Numbered from the stretch's first letter, positions 38,946-49,308 are shown. The stretch is DNA of 64,000 nucleotides from Nissabacter sp. SGAir0207 (GCF_005491205.1 NZ_CP028035.1:2728001-2792000); one strand, 5' to 3'. Numbers and translations: made by a program. The notes: a model not told the origin generated them from the letters alone.

Positions 38946-40850
38946 ATGAAAATAGACCGTAACCCTTTTCGCGACTATTCGGCTGAATCGGCCCTGTTTG
39001 TCCGCCGCGCTCTGGTGGCATTCGCAGGCATTCTGCTCCTCAGCGGCATTCTGGTCGCCAACCTCTATAACCTGCAGATCCTGCGGTTTGAGGATTACCG
39101 CACCCGTTCCAATGAGAACCGCATCAAGCTGGTGCCGATTGCGCCCAGCCGCGGCATCATTTATGACCGGAACGGCACGCCGCTGGCACTTAACCGCACC
39201 ATCTACCAGCTGGAGCTGGTGCCAGAGAAGGTGGATAACCTGCAGGCGACGCTGGAGCAGCTGCGGCCAGTGGTCAACCTGACGGATGAGGATATCGCCA
39301 ACTTCCAGAAGGAGCGCAAACGTTCGCGCCGCTTCACCTCGATCGCCGTCAAAACCGCGCTAACCGAGGTGCAGGTGGCGCGCTTTGCGGTCAACCAGTT
39401 CCGCTTCCCCGGCGTGGAGGTCAAGGGCTACCAACGCCGCTACTACCCCTATAGCTCTGCCCTCACCCACGTGATTGGCTATGTGTCCAAGATTAACGAC
39501 CGGGACGTCGAACGCCTGGACAAAGCCGGCATCCTGCCCAACTACGCCGCGACCCATGACATCGGCAAACTGGGCATTGAGCGTTACTATGAGGATGTGC
39601 TGCACGGCAAAACCGGCTACGAAGAGGTCGAGGTCAACAACCGCGGCCGGGTGATCCGCCAGCTGCATGAGCAGCCGCCGCAGGCGGGCAAAGACATCAC
39701 CCTGACGCTGGATCTCAACCTACAAACTTACATCGAGCAGTTGCTGGCCGGCAGCCGCGCGGCGGTGGTGGTCACTGACCCGCGTGACGGCAGCATCCGG
39801 GCGCTGGTCTCCACCCCGAGCTACGATCCCAACCTGTTTGTGGATGGTATTTCGAGCAAGGATTACAAAGGCTTGCTGGAAGACGCCAACAAGCCGCTGA
39901 TCAACCGTGCCACTCAGGGCGTCTATCCGCCAGCCTCCACGGTTAAGCCCTATATCGCCGTTTCGGCGCTCTCCGCTGGCGTCATCACCCGCAATACCAG
40001 CCTGTTTGACCCCGGCTGGTGGCAGTTGCCCGGTTCGGAGAAGCGCTTCCGCGACTGGAAGAAGTGGGGCCACGGTCGGCTGAACGTCACGCGCTCGCTG
40101 GAGGAGTCGGCTGACACCTTCTTCTATCAGGTGGCCTACGACATGGGCATCGATCGCCTCTCCGAATGGATGGGCAAGTTTGGCTATGGGCACTACAGCG
40201 GCATTGACCTCTCTGAGGAGCGCTCCGGCAACATGCCGAACCGCGAATGGAAGTTCAAGCGCTTCAAAAAGCCGTGGTATCAGGGTGACACCATCCCGGT
40301 CGGCATCGGCCAGGGTTACTGGACGGCCACCCCAATCCAGATGGCGAAAGCGATGATGACCCTGATCAACGACGGCACGGTCAAAACGCCCCACCTGTTG
40401 CAGAGCACCCAGATAGATGGCAAGCCTTCGCCCTATCGCCAGGAGGAGAGTACCCATATTGGCGACATCCACTCCGGCTTCTGGGAGATTGCCAAAGATG
40501 GCATGTATGGCGTCGCCAACCGTGCCAACGGCACGGCACACAAAAGCTTTGCCGATGCCCCTTACCGGGCGGCGGCCAAATCCGGTACCGCTCAGGTCTT
40601 TGGCCTGCGCGAGAATGAGACTTACAACGCCCACAAGATCGCTGAGCGGCTGCGTGACCACAAGCTGATGACCGCGTTTGCCCCCTATGACAAACCGACG
40701 GTGGCCGTGGTGGTGATCCTGGAGAACGGCGGCGCCGGCCCGGCGGTCGGTACCATCACTCGCCAGATCCTCGACCATATCCTGCTGGGTGACAACAATA
40801 CAGAGTTGCCGGACGCCGCCCCGCTGCCGCCCGGCACGGAAGGTGAATAA
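38946..40850 (+). CDS. mrdA: Penicillin-binding protein 2
   Basis: Essential transpeptidase of the elongasome. 634 residues (E. coli 633) with a membrane anchor (about 20-42, LVAFAGILLLSGILVANLYN), the non-catalytic pedestal, and the transpeptidase domain with the SxxK serine in PASTVKPYIAVSALS (about 330), SxN in EESADTFF (about 384) and KSGT in AAKSGTAQVF (about 544). Partner of RodA; its stop abuts the mrdB start. Confidence 0.97.
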   Translation: MKIDRNPFRDYSAESALFVRRALVAFAGILLLSGILVANLYNLQILRFEDYRTRSNENRIKLVPIAPSRGIIYDRNGTPLALNRTIYQLELVPEKVDNLQATLEQLRPVVNLTDEDIANFQKERKRSRRFTSIAVKTALTEVQVARFAVNQFRFPGVEVKGYQRRYYPYSSALTHVIGYVSKINDRDVERLDKAGILPNYAATHDIGKLGIERYYEDVLHGKTGYEEVEVNNRGRVIRQLHEQPPQAGKDITLTLDLNLQTYIEQLLAGSRAAVVVTDPRDGSIRALVSTPSYDPNLFVDGISSKDYKGLLEDANKPLINRATQGVYPPASTVKPYIAVSALSAGVITRNTSLFDPGWWQLPGSEKRFRDWKKWGHGRLNVTRSLEESADTFFYQVAYDMGIDRLSEWMGKFGYGHYSGIDLSEERSGNMPNREWKFKRFKKPWYQGDTIPVGIGQGYWTATPIQMAKAMMTLINDGTVKTPHLLQSTQIDGKPSPYRQEESTHIGDIHSGFWEIAKDGMYGVANRANGTAHKSFADAPYRAAAKSGTAQVFGLRENETYNAHKIAERLRDHKLMTAFAPYDKPTVAVVVILENGGAGPAVGTITRQILDHILLGDNNTELPDAAPLPPGTEGE

Positions 40851-41963
40851 ATGACTGAAGGGCAAAAGAAAGGCTCGCTGTGGGCCAAGCTGCATATTGA
40901 TATGCCGCTGCTGCTGGTGATCATGGCGCTGCTGGCCTACAGCGCGTTCGTCATCTGGAGCGCCAGCGGCCAGGATATGGGCATGATGGAGCGCAAAATC
41001 GGCCAGATTGCGATGGGTCTGGTGATTATGCTGGTGATGGCGCAGATCCCGCCGCGGGTCTATGAGAGCTGGGCGCCCTATCTCTACTTTGTCTGCGTGA
41101 TTTTGCTGGTGATGGTTGATGCCTTCGGCCAGATCAGTAAGGGCGCACAGCGCTGGCTGGATCTGGGCATTGTGCGTTTCCAGCCCTCGGAGATTGCCAA
41201 AATTGCCGTGCCGCTGATGGTGGCGCGCTTCATCAACCGCGACGTCTGCCCGCCTTCGCTGAAAAACACCGGCATCGCGCTGGCGCTGATCTTCATCCCG
41301 ACCCTGCTGGTGGCGGCGCAGCCAGACCTTGGCACCTCAATCTTGATCGCCGCCTCCGGCCTGTTCGTGCTGTTCCTCTCCGGCATGAGCTGGAAACTGA
41401 TTGGCGTCGCCGCGCTGTTGGTCGCCGCCTTCATCCCGATCCTCTGGTTCTTCCTGATGCATGACTACCAGCGCGACCGCGTCATGATGCTGCTTGACCC
41501 AGAATCCGATCCGCTGGGCGCGGGCTACCACATTATCCAGTCGAAGATCGCCATCGGTTCTGGCGGGCTGTCCGGCAAGGGGTGGCTGCATGGCACCCAG
41601 TCGCAGCTGGAGTTCCTGCCCGAGCGCCACACTGACTTTATCTTCGCTGTACTGGCGGAGGAGCTGGGGCTGGCGGGCGTGCTGATTCTGCTGGCGCTCT
41701 ACCTCTGCCTGATCATGCGCGGGCTGGTGATCGCCGCCAACGCCCAGACCACCTTTGGCCGCGTGATGGCTGGCGGCCTGATGCTAATCCTGTTTGTCTA
41801 TGTCTTCGTTAATATCGGCATGGTGAGTGGTATCCTGCCGGTGGTGGGCGTGCCGTTGCCGCTGGTCAGTTATGGCGGGTCGGCGTTGATTGTTCTGATG
41901 GCCGGGTTTGGTATCGTGATGTCGATACATACTCATCGCAAAATGTTGTCTAAAAATTTATAA
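40851..41963 (+). CDS. mrdB: Peptidoglycan glycosyltransferase RodA
   Basis: SEDS-family glycan polymerase of the elongasome, 370 residues as in E. coli. About ten membrane helices; conserved [13 protein letters not shown] near residue 110, the long periplasmic loop with [20 protein letters not shown], and the C-terminal [16 protein letters not shown] follows the mrdA stop directly (TAAATG). Confidence 0.97.
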   Translation: MTEGQKKGSLWAKLHIDMPLLLVIMALLAYSAFVIWSASGQDMGMMERKIGQIAMGLVIMLVMAQIPPRVYESWAPYLYFVCVILLVMVDAFGQISKGAQRWLDLGIVRFQPSEIAKIAVPLMVARFINRDVCPPSLKNTGIALALIFIPTLLVAAQPDLGTSILIAASGLFVLFLSGMSWKLIGVAALLVAAFIPILWFFLMHDYQRDRVMMLLDPESDPLGAGYHIIQSKIAIGSGGLSGKGWLHGTQSQLEFLPERHTDFIFAVLAEELGLAGVLILLALYLCLIMRGLVIAANAQTTFGRVMAGGLMLILFVYVFVNIGMVSGILPVVGVPLPLVSYGGSALIVLMAGFGIVMSIHTHRKMLSKNL

Positions 41964-41973
41964 GAGGTGAGCA

Positions 41974-43068
41974 ATGCGTAAGCAGTGGCTATGGGTAGGC
42001 ATCATGGGGGCGCTGTTGAGCGCTTGTACCACCGAGGTATCACAACAGCAGTCCGCCCCACAGCAGCCGGCCTACGCTGGCCCGGTGGAGGAGATTGGCG
42101 GCGCGGAGCCGCAGTATGAGCCTTACAGCCCTAACGCCAATCAGGACTACAGCGTCAACGGCAAGAGCTACAAAATTGTGCGCAATCCGCAGAATTTCAG
42201 CGAAACCGGGCTGGCGAGCTGGTATGCCTCCGAGGCCAGTGGCAACACCACGGCGCTGGGCGAGCCTTTCGATCCTAACGCGCTGACGGCGGCCCACCCC
42301 ACCCTGCCGATCCCGAGCTACGTGCGCGTCACCAACCTCAGCAACGGCCGCCGCATTGTCGTGCGCATCAATGACCGTGGCCCCTTCCAGCCGAGGCGGA
42401 TTATCGATCTCTCCAAGGCGGCCGGCGAGCGCCTGAATATCTCCAACAATACCAAGGTCAAAGTTGACTTTATCAACGTCGCGCCAGACGGCACGCTCTC
42501 CGGCCCCGGCACCCTTGGTACCGTGGTCGCCAAGCAGAGTTATGCTCTGCCAAGCCGCCCAGAGTTGGGCAGCAGCGGACTGGGCACCCCGATGCAGACG
42601 TTGGCGCCCACTGACGCGCCGGTACGTGCCATTGATAACAGCGCGCTCAGTGACGGCAGTATGGCAGAGGGAACTAGTTCGCCGGGCAATGCCAGCGGCG
42701 GTTTCCTGAATGCCCCGCGCCCGGTGCCACAGGGCATCCTGGAGAGCGATGAACCGGCTGCCCCGGTCATTGCCGCGCCTGCGGCCGTAATGCCAGCCGC
42801 CGCCCCTGCCCCTGCCCCGCGTGCTGCCGTGCCGCAGGCAGGTGGGTACATGGTTCAAGTGGGCGCCCTGAGCGACGCCCAACGCGCGCAACAGTTCCAG
42901 CACAGCCTAAGCCAACAGTTTGGCGTGCCGGGCAAGGTCAATGCCAGCAGTGGTGTGTACCGGGTGCAGCTGGGGCCGTTCAGTAGCCGCCAGCAGGCCA
43001 CAGCGCTGCAACAGCGGCTGGCCGGTGAGGCGCAGCAGCAATCCTTTATTGTGGCGGCTGGACAGTAA
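41974..43068 (+). CDS. rlpA: Rare lipoprotein A, septal-ring lytic transglycosylase
   Basis: Outer-membrane lipoprotein acting on denuded glycan at the division site in some bacteria. 364 residues. Signal peptide and lipobox LLSAC (Cys about 17), the double-psi barrel domain (about 78-170: GLASWYASEASGNTTALGEP, VRINDRGPFQPRRIIDLSKA), a long Ala/Pro-rich linker, and a C-terminal SPOR domain (about 290-362, GYMVQVGALSDAQRAQQF). AAGAGGTGAGCA precedes the start. Confidence 0.95.
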   Translation: MRKQWLWVGIMGALLSACTTEVSQQQSAPQQPAYAGPVEEIGGAEPQYEPYSPNANQDYSVNGKSYKIVRNPQNFSETGLASWYASEASGNTTALGEPFDPNALTAAHPTLPIPSYVRVTNLSNGRRIVVRINDRGPFQPRRIIDLSKAAGERLNISNNTKVKVDFINVAPDGTLSGPGTLGTVVAKQSYALPSRPELGSSGLGTPMQTLAPTDAPVRAIDNSALSDGSMAEGTSSPGNASGGFLNAPRPVPQGILESDEPAAPVIAAPAAVMPAAAPAPAPRAAVPQAGGYMVQVGALSDAQRAQQFQHSLSQQFGVPGKVNASSGVYRVQLGPFSSRQQATALQQRLAGEAQQQSFIVAAGQ

Positions 43069-43191
43069 TTGCTTGAAATATCCGCCATGCGGGCGGCGTT
43101 TGCATAATGTGAAATATGCCTAATTTATTAAGTAAATCTATGTAAACGCCGCCCGCCATTCTGTTTGGCGGATGCTGGGAAATCGAGTGTC

Positions 43192-43200
43192 TGCTATAGT
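43192..43200 (+). promoter_or_regulatory. Extended -10 promoter of dacA
   Basis: TGCTATAGT fits the extended -10 form, 47 bases before the dacA ATG; no good -35. Confidence 0.55.
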
Positions 43201-43246
43201 GTGGCACGTTTTTTCACTTACTTTCACGGATGTTGTAGTCCCGATC

Positions 43247-44458
43247 ATGAAACATGTAACTACCTCGCGTTTACTGAAGAGCATCACTCTTGGCACCGTT
43301 CTGGCGCTTGGCGCGACTTCCGTCGCCAAGGCTGATGACGTCAACCTCAAAACAATGATCCCTGGCGTGCCGCAGATTGATGCGGAAGCGTATGTTTTGA
43401 TCGATTACAACTCCGGTAAAGTGTTGGCAGAGATGAACGCCGACACCCGCCGCAACCCGGCCAGCCTGACCAAGATGATGACCAGCTATGTCATCGGCCA
43501 GGCCATCAAGGCTGGCAAGATCACGCCAAATGACGTGGTCACCATCAGCAAGGACGCCTGGGCCACCGGTAACCCGGAGTTCAAAGGCTCCTCCCTGATG
43601 TTCCTGAAGCCGGGCGACCGCGTGCCGGTCTCCGAGCTGAACCGCGGCATCATCCTGCAATCGGGCAACGACGCTTGCGTGGCGATGGCCGACTATGTGG
43701 CGGGCAGCCAGGACGCGTTCGTCGGCCTGATGAACAACTACGTCAAGGCGCTTGGGCTGCAAAACACCCAATTCAAGACGGTGCACGGTCTGGACGCCGA
43801 CGGCCAGTACAGCTCCGCACGTGACATGGCGCTGATTGGTCAGGCACTGATCCGCGACGTGCCGGATGAGTACTCGACCTACCGCGAAAAAGAGTTCACC
43901 TTCAACAAGATCCGCCAGGTCAACCGCAACGGCCTGCTGTGGGACACCAGCCTGAACGTTGATGGCATCAAGACTGGCCACACCGAGGCGGCAGGTTACA
44001 ACCTGGTGGCCTCCGCCACCGAAGGCCAGATGCGCCTGATCTCTGCGGTACTGGGCGGCCACACCTACAAAGGCCGTGAAGCAGAGAGCAAGAAGCTGCT
44101 GACCTGGGGCTTCCGTTTCTTTGAGACCGTCTCGCCGTTGAAAGCAGGCAAAGAGTTCGCGTCTGAGCCGGTCTGGTTCGGTGATGCCGATCGCGTGGAA
44201 CTGGGTGTGGACAAAGATCTCTATCTGACCATCCCGCGCGGTCGCATGAAAGACCTGAAGGCCAGTTACGTGCTGACCACGCCAGAGATCCACGCACCGC
44301 TGGCAAAAAATCAGGTGGTAGGCAGCATCAACTTCCAGCTTGACGGCAAGACCATCGACCAGCGCCCGCTGGTGGTGTTGAATGAAGTGAAAGAGGGTGG
44401 TTTCTTCGGCCGCCTGATTGACTACATCAAACTGATGTTCCACCACTGGTTCGGCTAA
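43247..44458 (+). CDS. dacA: D-alanyl-D-alanine carboxypeptidase PBP5
   Basis: Trims the terminal D-Ala of pentapeptides. The precursor has 403 residues as in E. coli, with a signal peptide ending SVAKA. Catalytic Ser in [12 protein letters not shown] (SxxK, about 71), SxN in [11 protein letters not shown] (about 137), and KTG in [13 protein letters not shown] (about 240). The C-terminal amphipathic anchor is [17 protein letters not shown] took the ATG giving [10 protein letters not shown]; the frame is open 25 codons upstream without a signal-like start. Confidence 0.97.
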   Translation: MKHVTTSRLLKSITLGTVLALGATSVAKADDVNLKTMIPGVPQIDAEAYVLIDYNSGKVLAEMNADTRRNPASLTKMMTSYVIGQAIKAGKITPNDVVTISKDAWATGNPEFKGSSLMFLKPGDRVPVSELNRGIILQSGNDACVAMADYVAGSQDAFVGLMNNYVKALGLQNTQFKTVHGLDADGQYSSARDMALIGQALIRDVPDEYSTYREKEFTFNKIRQVNRNGLLWDTSLNVDGIKTGHTEAAGYNLVASATEGQMRLISAVLGGHTYKGREAESKKLLTWGFRFFETVSPLKAGKEFASEPVWFGDADRVELGVDKDLYLTIPRGRMKDLKASYVLTTPEIHAPLAKNQVVGSINFQLDGKTIDQRPLVVLNEVKEGGFFGRLIDYIKLMFHHWFG

Positions 44459-44502
44459 ACGGCTTGAAACCGGGCGTTCTGCCCCCATATCATCATCATT
44501 GA

Positions 44503-44531
44503 TTAACTCCTGCCCCGGCGGGAGTTATACT
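44503..44531 (+). promoter_or_regulatory. Candidate ybeD promoter
   Basis: TTAACT, a 17-base spacer and TATACT, 30 bases before the ybeD ATG. Confidence 0.55.
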
Positions 44532-44561
44532 TTTTATTCACCGTAACAATCTGGAGCACAC

Positions 44562-44825
44562 ATGAAAACCAAACTGAACGAACTGCTCGAATTCCCCTGC
44601 CCGTTCACCTATAAAGTGATGGGGCTGGCGCAACCCGAGCTGCTTGACCAGGTGATTGAAGTGGTGCAACGCCATGCTCCGGGCGACTATTCCCCGCAGG
44701 TGAAACCGAGCAGCAAAGGCAACTACCACTCCGTCTCCATTACCATCACCGCCACCCACATTGAACAGGTTGAAACCCTGTACGAAGAGCTGGGCAACAT
44801 TGATATTGTCCGCATGGTGCTGTAA
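44562..44825 (+). CDS. ybeD: UPF0250 protein YbeD
   Basis: Small protein of 87 residues, as in E. coli, with an ACT-like fold ([20 protein letters not shown], then [20 protein letters not shown]). Function is not proven; it is always next to lipB. GGAG precedes the start. Confidence 0.94.
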   Translation: MKTKLNELLEFPCPFTYKVMGLAQPELLDQVIEVVQRHAPGDYSPQVKPSSKGNYHSVSITITATHIEQVETLYEELGNIDIVRMVL

Positions 44826-44912
44826 ATCACACCCGCCGCAGAACGGAATCAGCCCGGCTGGTAGGCAAGCAGGTCGCTGGTTATACTACTGCCATCATTT
44901 CTTTACCTTGTG

Positions 44913-45575
44913 ATGACCAATTTGCAACAGAGTAACCTGATCGTCAGGCAGCTTGGCCTGCAACCCTACCAGCCTGTGTCTCAGGCAATGCACACCTTCA
45001 CGAATTGCCGCACTGAAGAGACGCCCGACGAAATCTGGCTGGTGGAGCATCCGCCGGTCTTCACCCAAGGCCAGGCCGGCAAGGCGGAACATCTGTTGAT
45101 GCCGGGGGAGATCCCGGTCATCCAAAGCGATCGCGGCGGCCAGGTGACTTACCACGGGCCGGGCCAGCAGGTGATGTATGTGCTGCTCGATCTGAAACGC
45201 AACAAGCTGGGGGTACGCCAGCTGGTGACGGCGATTGAAGAGACCGTGGTGCAGACGCTGGCCCACTTCGGCGTGACCGCCCATGCCCGCCCCGATGCGC
45301 CCGGTGTCTACGTTGGCGAGCAGAAGATCTGCTCCCTTGGCCTGCGTATCCGCAATGGCCGCTCCTTCCACGGTTTGGCGCTCAATATCGCGATGGATCT
45401 GGCCCCTTTCCTGCGCATCAATCCTTGCGGCTATGCCGGTATGCAGATGACCCAACTCAGCGCGCTGGTTCCCGGTATTACGCTGGCAGACGTCCAGCCA
45501 ATCCTGCTTGACACCTTCGCCCACCAGATTGGATTTCAACAAATTACCCTGAAGCCGTGGGAAGACAATATTTAA
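44913..45575 (+). CDS. lipB: Octanoyl-[ACP]-protein octanoyltransferase
   Basis: Transfers octanoate from ACP to lipoyl domains. The 220-residue protein has the family motifs [19 protein letters not shown] (about 40-58), [20 protein letters not shown] (about 72-91) and the catalytic Cys and Lys in [12 protein letters not shown] and INPCGYAGM (about 170). A GTG one codon earlier is in frame. LipA, about 1.5 kb downstream, completes lipoate synthesis. A TATACT at 44882 may be its -10. Confidence 0.96.
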   Translation: MTNLQQSNLIVRQLGLQPYQPVSQAMHTFTNCRTEETPDEIWLVEHPPVFTQGQAGKAEHLLMPGEIPVIQSDRGGQVTYHGPGQQVMYVLLDLKRNKLGVRQLVTAIEETVVQTLAHFGVTAHARPDAPGVYVGEQKICSLGLRIRNGRSFHGLALNIAMDLAPFLRINPCGYAGMQMTQLSALVPGITLADVQPILLDTFAHQIGFQQITLKPWEDNI

Positions 45576-45589
45576 ATTCAAACAAATAG

Positions 45590-45613
45590 GCATGGTGAAT
45601 TAATTCATCATGC
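45590..45613. repeat. Palindrome after lipB, possible terminator
   Basis: A 24-base inverted repeat around TGAATTAATTCA (45596-45607), with GCATG and CATGC outer arms; the one mismatch would be a G-U pair in RNA. A T-rich stretch follows (TCATTTCGATTTC). It may end the lipB transcript or be a protein site. Confidence 0.45.
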
Positions 45614-45702
45614 TCATTTCGATTTCAATTATCCTTATAAATTTATTTTTTCCTTTTCATCACTATAAGTATTGGATCGCAAATTAAATCTCTCCTTTAG
45701 GC

Positions 45703-45714
45703 TAACTTAAGTTA
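45703..45714. promoter_or_regulatory. Palindrome upstream of ybeF, candidate LysR-type site
   Basis: TAACTTAAGTTA, a perfect 12-base palindrome about 96 bases before ybeF, in an AT-rich 235-base gap. The position suits an autoregulatory LysR-type site. Confidence 0.4.
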
Positions 45715-45810
45715 TAGTAAATCTGGTACACTTCCCCGGCGAGTGAACTTACGTGATTAACTAACAGCGTTACCGAATAAAAACGCCTTTTTTAATAGCG
45801 AGATAATTTT

Positions 45811-46770
45811 ATGGATGAGAACAATATAAGTTCCAGTTTAAATAAGTTGAGAAATATAGATCTCAATTTATTAACAGTTTTTGAGGCCGTCTATTTACAC
45901 AATGGCATTGTAAACGCTGCCAAGGCGCTGAACCTGACGCCCTCCTCCATTAGCCAGTCAATCCAGAAACTGCGTAACACCTTTCCTGATCCCCTGTTTA
46001 TTCGCTCTGGCAAGGGCATCACCCCCACCGCCTACGCCAAAAATCTGCACAATCACATCAGCCAGGGATTGGGTGCCATTATTACCGGTTTGGACTTCAG
46101 CCAGGATGTCCATAAGTCCCGTTTTGTTACCGTCAGTTGCCGCCCCTATATCGGTTTGCTGGTATTACCCAGAGTCTATGAGCAACTGGTTGGTCTGAAT
46201 GAAAATTATGTCCTGAAGCATCATGATATCCCTGATAACCAAGACATTCTTAATCAGTTTAATACGGATATCATGATAGATGTAAAACCGTTATATAGTA
46301 AATCTATCGTTGGCGTAAAATTATTCTCAGAAAAATTCATCTGTATTTGCCATCAAGACCATCCGCGCATTGATAACCATCTTTCGCTGGCTGACTCCGC
46401 CCACGAGAAATTCACTTTTGTTGAAGTCAACGATACCCTACTGAAACAGAGCAAACAGGCCATCGATTTAAATGAGGCTAATCGCAACTTTGGCTTCCAC
46501 ACCTATAACGCCATGAACGCCCTGCATATCGTGGCGCACAGCGCGCTGGTGGGGTTTGTTCCAGAGCGATTATACGAGCTGTACCAACACGCCTACCCAA
46601 TAAAAAAAGTTACCAGCGATTTCGTATTTGGTGATATGGACGTCTTCCTCTACTACAACCGAGCCTCCAGAAAAGATAAAACGCTGATGCAGCTGATTAC
46701 CAACATCATCGAAGCCTTCAACGGCGAGCAAATGCCCCAGCTTGATCCACCGACAGAGGCCGCGAGCTAA
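45811..46770 (+). CDS. ybeF: LysR-family regulator YbeF
   Basis: Transcription factor of 319 residues. The N-terminal helix-turn-helix (LRNIDLNLLTVFEAVYLHNG, then AAKALNLTPSSISQSIQKLR, residues 12-55) is nearly identical to E. coli YbeF, while the effector-binding half diverges strongly. Codons in the 3' half are more AT-rich than neighbouring genes. It lies between lipB and lipA in the same direction, as in E. coli. Targets and inducer are unknown. Confidence 0.88.
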   Translation: MDENNISSSLNKLRNIDLNLLTVFEAVYLHNGIVNAAKALNLTPSSISQSIQKLRNTFPDPLFIRSGKGITPTAYAKNLHNHISQGLGAIITGLDFSQDVHKSRFVTVSCRPYIGLLVLPRVYEQLVGLNENYVLKHHDIPDNQDILNQFNTDIMIDVKPLYSKSIVGVKLFSEKFICICHQDHPRIDNHLSLADSAHEKFTFVEVNDTLLKQSKQAIDLNEANRNFGFHTYNAMNALHIVAHSALVGFVPERLYELYQHAYPIKKVTSDFVFGDMDVFLYYNRASRKDKTLMQLITNIIEAFNGEQMPQLDPPTEAAS

Positions 46771-46988
46771 GCCTCTCCTGACTCGTTGGCGTGACCAGAA
46801 ACGCACAAAAAGGTAACATTTTTACAACACATTGTTTCGTCACGCCATCACAATTAACTCATTGATATTATTCAGCTAAAACAGGAATCTCACCGCTCAT
46901 TGCCCCGTTTTCCTGGCAATATCCGCCGTCATGACCGATTTTTGCCCCGGCAATCGACATTGAAGGGCTGAATGCTTACCGGCAAAAG

Positions 46989-46997
46989 TGATATAAT
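46989..46997 (+). promoter_or_regulatory. Extended -10 promoter of lipA
   Basis: TGATATAAT, a perfect TGn-TATAAT, 97 bases before lipA. Confidence 0.65.
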
Positions 46998-47009
46998 TCC
47001 GGGCATATT

Positions 47010-47025
47010 TTCAAATTAATTTGAA
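47010..47025. promoter_or_regulatory. Palindromic operator candidate in the lipA leader
   Basis: TTCAAATTAATTTGAA is a perfect 16-base palindrome starting about 13 bases after the lipA -10, so a bound protein would block initiation or early elongation. The regulator is unknown. Confidence 0.5.
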
Positions 47026-47093
47026 TTAACATGTAGTTCGTTGAATTCACTGACCTTCTTGCCGGGAGTGTCAAAACTGGAACCTGCACGACT

Positions 47094-48059
47094 ATGAGTA
47101 AACCAATTCAGATGGAACGCGGCGTCAAGTACCGCGATGCGGACAAGATGGCCCTGATCCCGGTGAAAACCGTGGTGACTGAACGTCAGGAGATGTTACG
47201 CAAGCCCGAGTGGATGAAAATCAAACTTCCTGCGGATTCCAGCCGGATACAGGGCATCAAGGCGGCGATGCGCAAAAATGGCCTGCACTCAGTCTGTGAG
47301 GAAGCCTCCTGCCCTAACCTGTCAGAATGCTTCAACCACGGTACCGCGACCTTTATGATTTTGGGTGCCATCTGCACCCGCCGTTGCCCATTCTGCGACG
47401 TAGCCCACGGCCGCCCGCTGACCCCTGATGTCAACGAGCCGGCCAAGCTGGCACAAACCATTGCCGATATGGGGCTGCGCTACGTGGTGATCACCTCGGT
47501 GGACCGTGATGACCTGCGTGACGGCGGTGCCCAGCACTTTGCTGACTGCATCAGCGCGATCCGTGAAAAAAACCCGACCATCAAGATTGAGACTCTGGTG
47601 CCAGATTTCCGTGGCCGTATGGATCGGGCGCTGGAGATCCTGGATGCCACGCCGCCAGACGTCTTCAACCATAATCTGGAGAACGTGCCACGCGTCTACC
47701 GTCAGGTGCGCCCCGGTGCCAACTATGAGTGGTCTTTGAAGCTGCTGGAGAAATTCAAGGAGCTGCACCCGGAGATCCCCACCAAGTCTGGCCTGATGGT
47801 TGGTCTGGGTGAGACCAATGCCGAGATCATTGAGGTGATGCGCGACCTGCGTCGCCACGGCGTCACCATGCTGACGCTCGGCCAGTACCTGCAACCTAGC
47901 CGTCACCACCTGCCGGTGCAGCGTTACGTCAGCCCGGCTGAATTCGACGAGATGAAAGAGGAAGCACTGGCGATGGGCTTCACCCATGCCGCGTGCGGGC
48001 CGTTCGTCCGCTCCTCCTACCATGCCGACCTGCAGGCAAAAGGGATTGAGGTGAAGTAA
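47094..48059 (+). CDS. lipA: Lipoyl synthase
   Basis: Radical-SAM enzyme inserting two sulfurs into octanoyl-lipoyl domains. 321 residues, as E. coli. The auxiliary cluster motif [12 protein letters not shown] (about 68-79) and the radical-[14 protein letters not shown] (about 94-104) are present, along with the C-terminal RSSYHAD whose Ser ligates the auxiliary cluster. Start [20 protein letters not shown]. Confidence 0.98.
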   Translation: MSKPIQMERGVKYRDADKMALIPVKTVVTERQEMLRKPEWMKIKLPADSSRIQGIKAAMRKNGLHSVCEEASCPNLSECFNHGTATFMILGAICTRRCPFCDVAHGRPLTPDVNEPAKLAQTIADMGLRYVVITSVDRDDLRDGGAQHFADCISAIREKNPTIKIETLVPDFRGRMDRALEILDATPPDVFNHNLENVPRVYRQVRPGANYEWSLKLLEKFKELHPEIPTKSGLMVGLGETNAEIIEVMRDLRRHGVTMLTLGQYLQPSRHHLPVQRYVSPAEFDEMKEEALAMGFTHAACGPFVRSSYHADLQAKGIEVK

Positions 48060-48116
48060 CTGTGCTGCCGCCCAGTGCGGCAGACATAAATTGTTACGAC
48101 ATTGGCGACAGCCACA

Positions 48117-48152
48117 CAAAAAACGGATGTTCTCACGAGCATCCGTTTTTTC
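48117..48152. terminator. Rho-independent terminator between lipA and tatE
   Basis: AAAAACGGATG / CATCCGTTTTTT stem with a ten-base loop. A-run and T-run flank it, so it can serve both convergent genes. Confidence 0.8.
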
Positions 48153-48191
48153 TTGGCAAGTGGCCGCCATTGCTGGCGGCAGGCTGCCCGC

Positions 48192-48395
48192 TTACTCTTT
48201 GTTTTCTACACGGCCAGCGGCCGGAGCCTCTTCTGCGGTGGCCTTGGCCGGCGCATTGTCATCGCTCATCGCTTTTTTGAAGCCTTTCAGCGCCGCACCC
48301 AGATCGCCGCCCAGCGAGCGCAGTTTGCTGGTACCAAACAGCAGGATGATAAGCACGCCGATGACCAACAGTTTTGTAATACTGATACCTTCCAT
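48192..48395 (-). CDS. tatE: Sec-independent translocase protein TatE
   Basis: TatA-family membrane protein of 67 residues (E. coli 67). N-terminal helix ([20 protein letters not shown]) followed by the amphipathic [19 protein letters not shown] and a charged tail. ATG chosen with AAGG five bases upstream; a GTG two codons earlier is less likely. A minor paralogue of TatA in twin-arginine export. Confidence 0.94.
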   Translation of the reverse strand: MEGISITKLLVIGVLIILLFGTSKLRSLGGDLGAALKGFKKAMSDDNAPAKATAEEAPAAGRVENKE

Positions 48396-48513
48396 ACACA
48401 CCTTCTCAGTTATCTAAAATGCTGTATGCCCCAGCAAACACAGCGATGGCTCATTTACTGACATTCTGTGGCGCGACTCAACGACAATATGTAACAGATT
48501 AAGAACGAACCCA

Positions 48514-49308
48514 TTACATCTCCCGCAATTGTGGCTTGGCAAACCGGCTATTTTTTAGCACTGGCAACACTTCGCGCGCGTTTTTAATCCTGTCACTCTC
48601 CAGCTCGGCGTAGATCAAGGCTGGCCCCTCCGCGGCGCGCGCCACAGCAACACCCAAGGGGTCGACCACCATGCTATTGCCGATATTGCGGCCGCCGCAG
48701 GCACTGACGCCCACCATATAACAGGTATTCTCCAGCGCCCGCACGGCGAGCAGCATCTCCCAGTGGCGTTCCTTCAACGGCCCCGCCACCCACGCTGACG
48801 GGGCCACCAGCACATCGGCGCCCTCCATCACCAGCGTGCGCGCCAAGTCAGGGAAGCGCAGGTCGTAGCAGGTCATCAGGCCGACCTTAAACTCCCCTAC
48901 CTCCAGCACCGGGGGCAACTGTGTGCCGGGCGTAACATGGGTTGACTCCTTGATGTTCCAGGCATCATAGAGGTGCAGCTTGTGGTAATGGCACAGCAAC
49001 TCGCCATCCCGAATCGCCACCTGCGTGTTATAAACCCGGCCATCATTGGCTGGGGTGTGCATACCGACCAAGGTGGTCAACGACTGGCCGCGGCTGGCTG
49101 CCAGCAACGCACGGAGGAACGGCCCCTCCAGCGGCTGGGCGAAGGAGAGCACCGCGTCGGGATCGGCGGCATTCTGCGCCATCGCAGCCTCTGGCAGCAC
49201 CAACAGCGCGGCCCCGGCGCTGGCCGCCGCAGCCATCAGCGTCTGGCAGGTTTCCGCATTACGTTGCCATTCGGTGGAGATGACAAACTGGCCCAAAGCA
49301 ACCTTCAT
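48514..49308 (-). CDS. ybeM: Deaminated-glutathione amidase-type nitrilase YbeM
   Basis: Nitrilase-superfamily amidase of 264 residues; the bacterial YbeM/Nit1 group repairs deaminated glutathione. The catalytic triad is visible: Glu in LLVLPEAAM, Lys in HYHKLHLYDAW, Cys in LMTCYDLRFPDLAR. The ATG giving MKVALGQFVISTEW has CAGGAG six bases upstream; the frame is open 15 codons further. The gene is complete here, whereas in E. coli K-12 it is disrupted. Confidence 0.9.
   Translation of the reverse strand: MKVALGQFVISTEWQRNAETCQTLMAAAASAGAALLVLPEAAMAQNAADPDAVLSFAQPLEGPFLRALLAASRGQSLTTLVGMHTPANDGRVYNTQVAIRDGELLCHYHKLHLYDAWNIKESTHVTPGTQLPPVLEVGEFKVGLMTCYDLRFPDLARTLVMEGADVLVAPSAWVAGPLKERHWEMLLAVRALENTCYMVGVSACGGRNIGNSMVVDPLGVAVARAAEGPALIYAELESDRIKNAREVLPVLKNSRFAKPQLREM

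Larger units (their letters stand above)
46771..47093. other. Intergenic region ybeF-lipA
   Basis: 323 AT-rich bases with no gene. Its right third holds an extended -10 promoter and a perfect palindrome (both listed); no clear terminator for ybeF was resolved. Confidence 0.55.
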
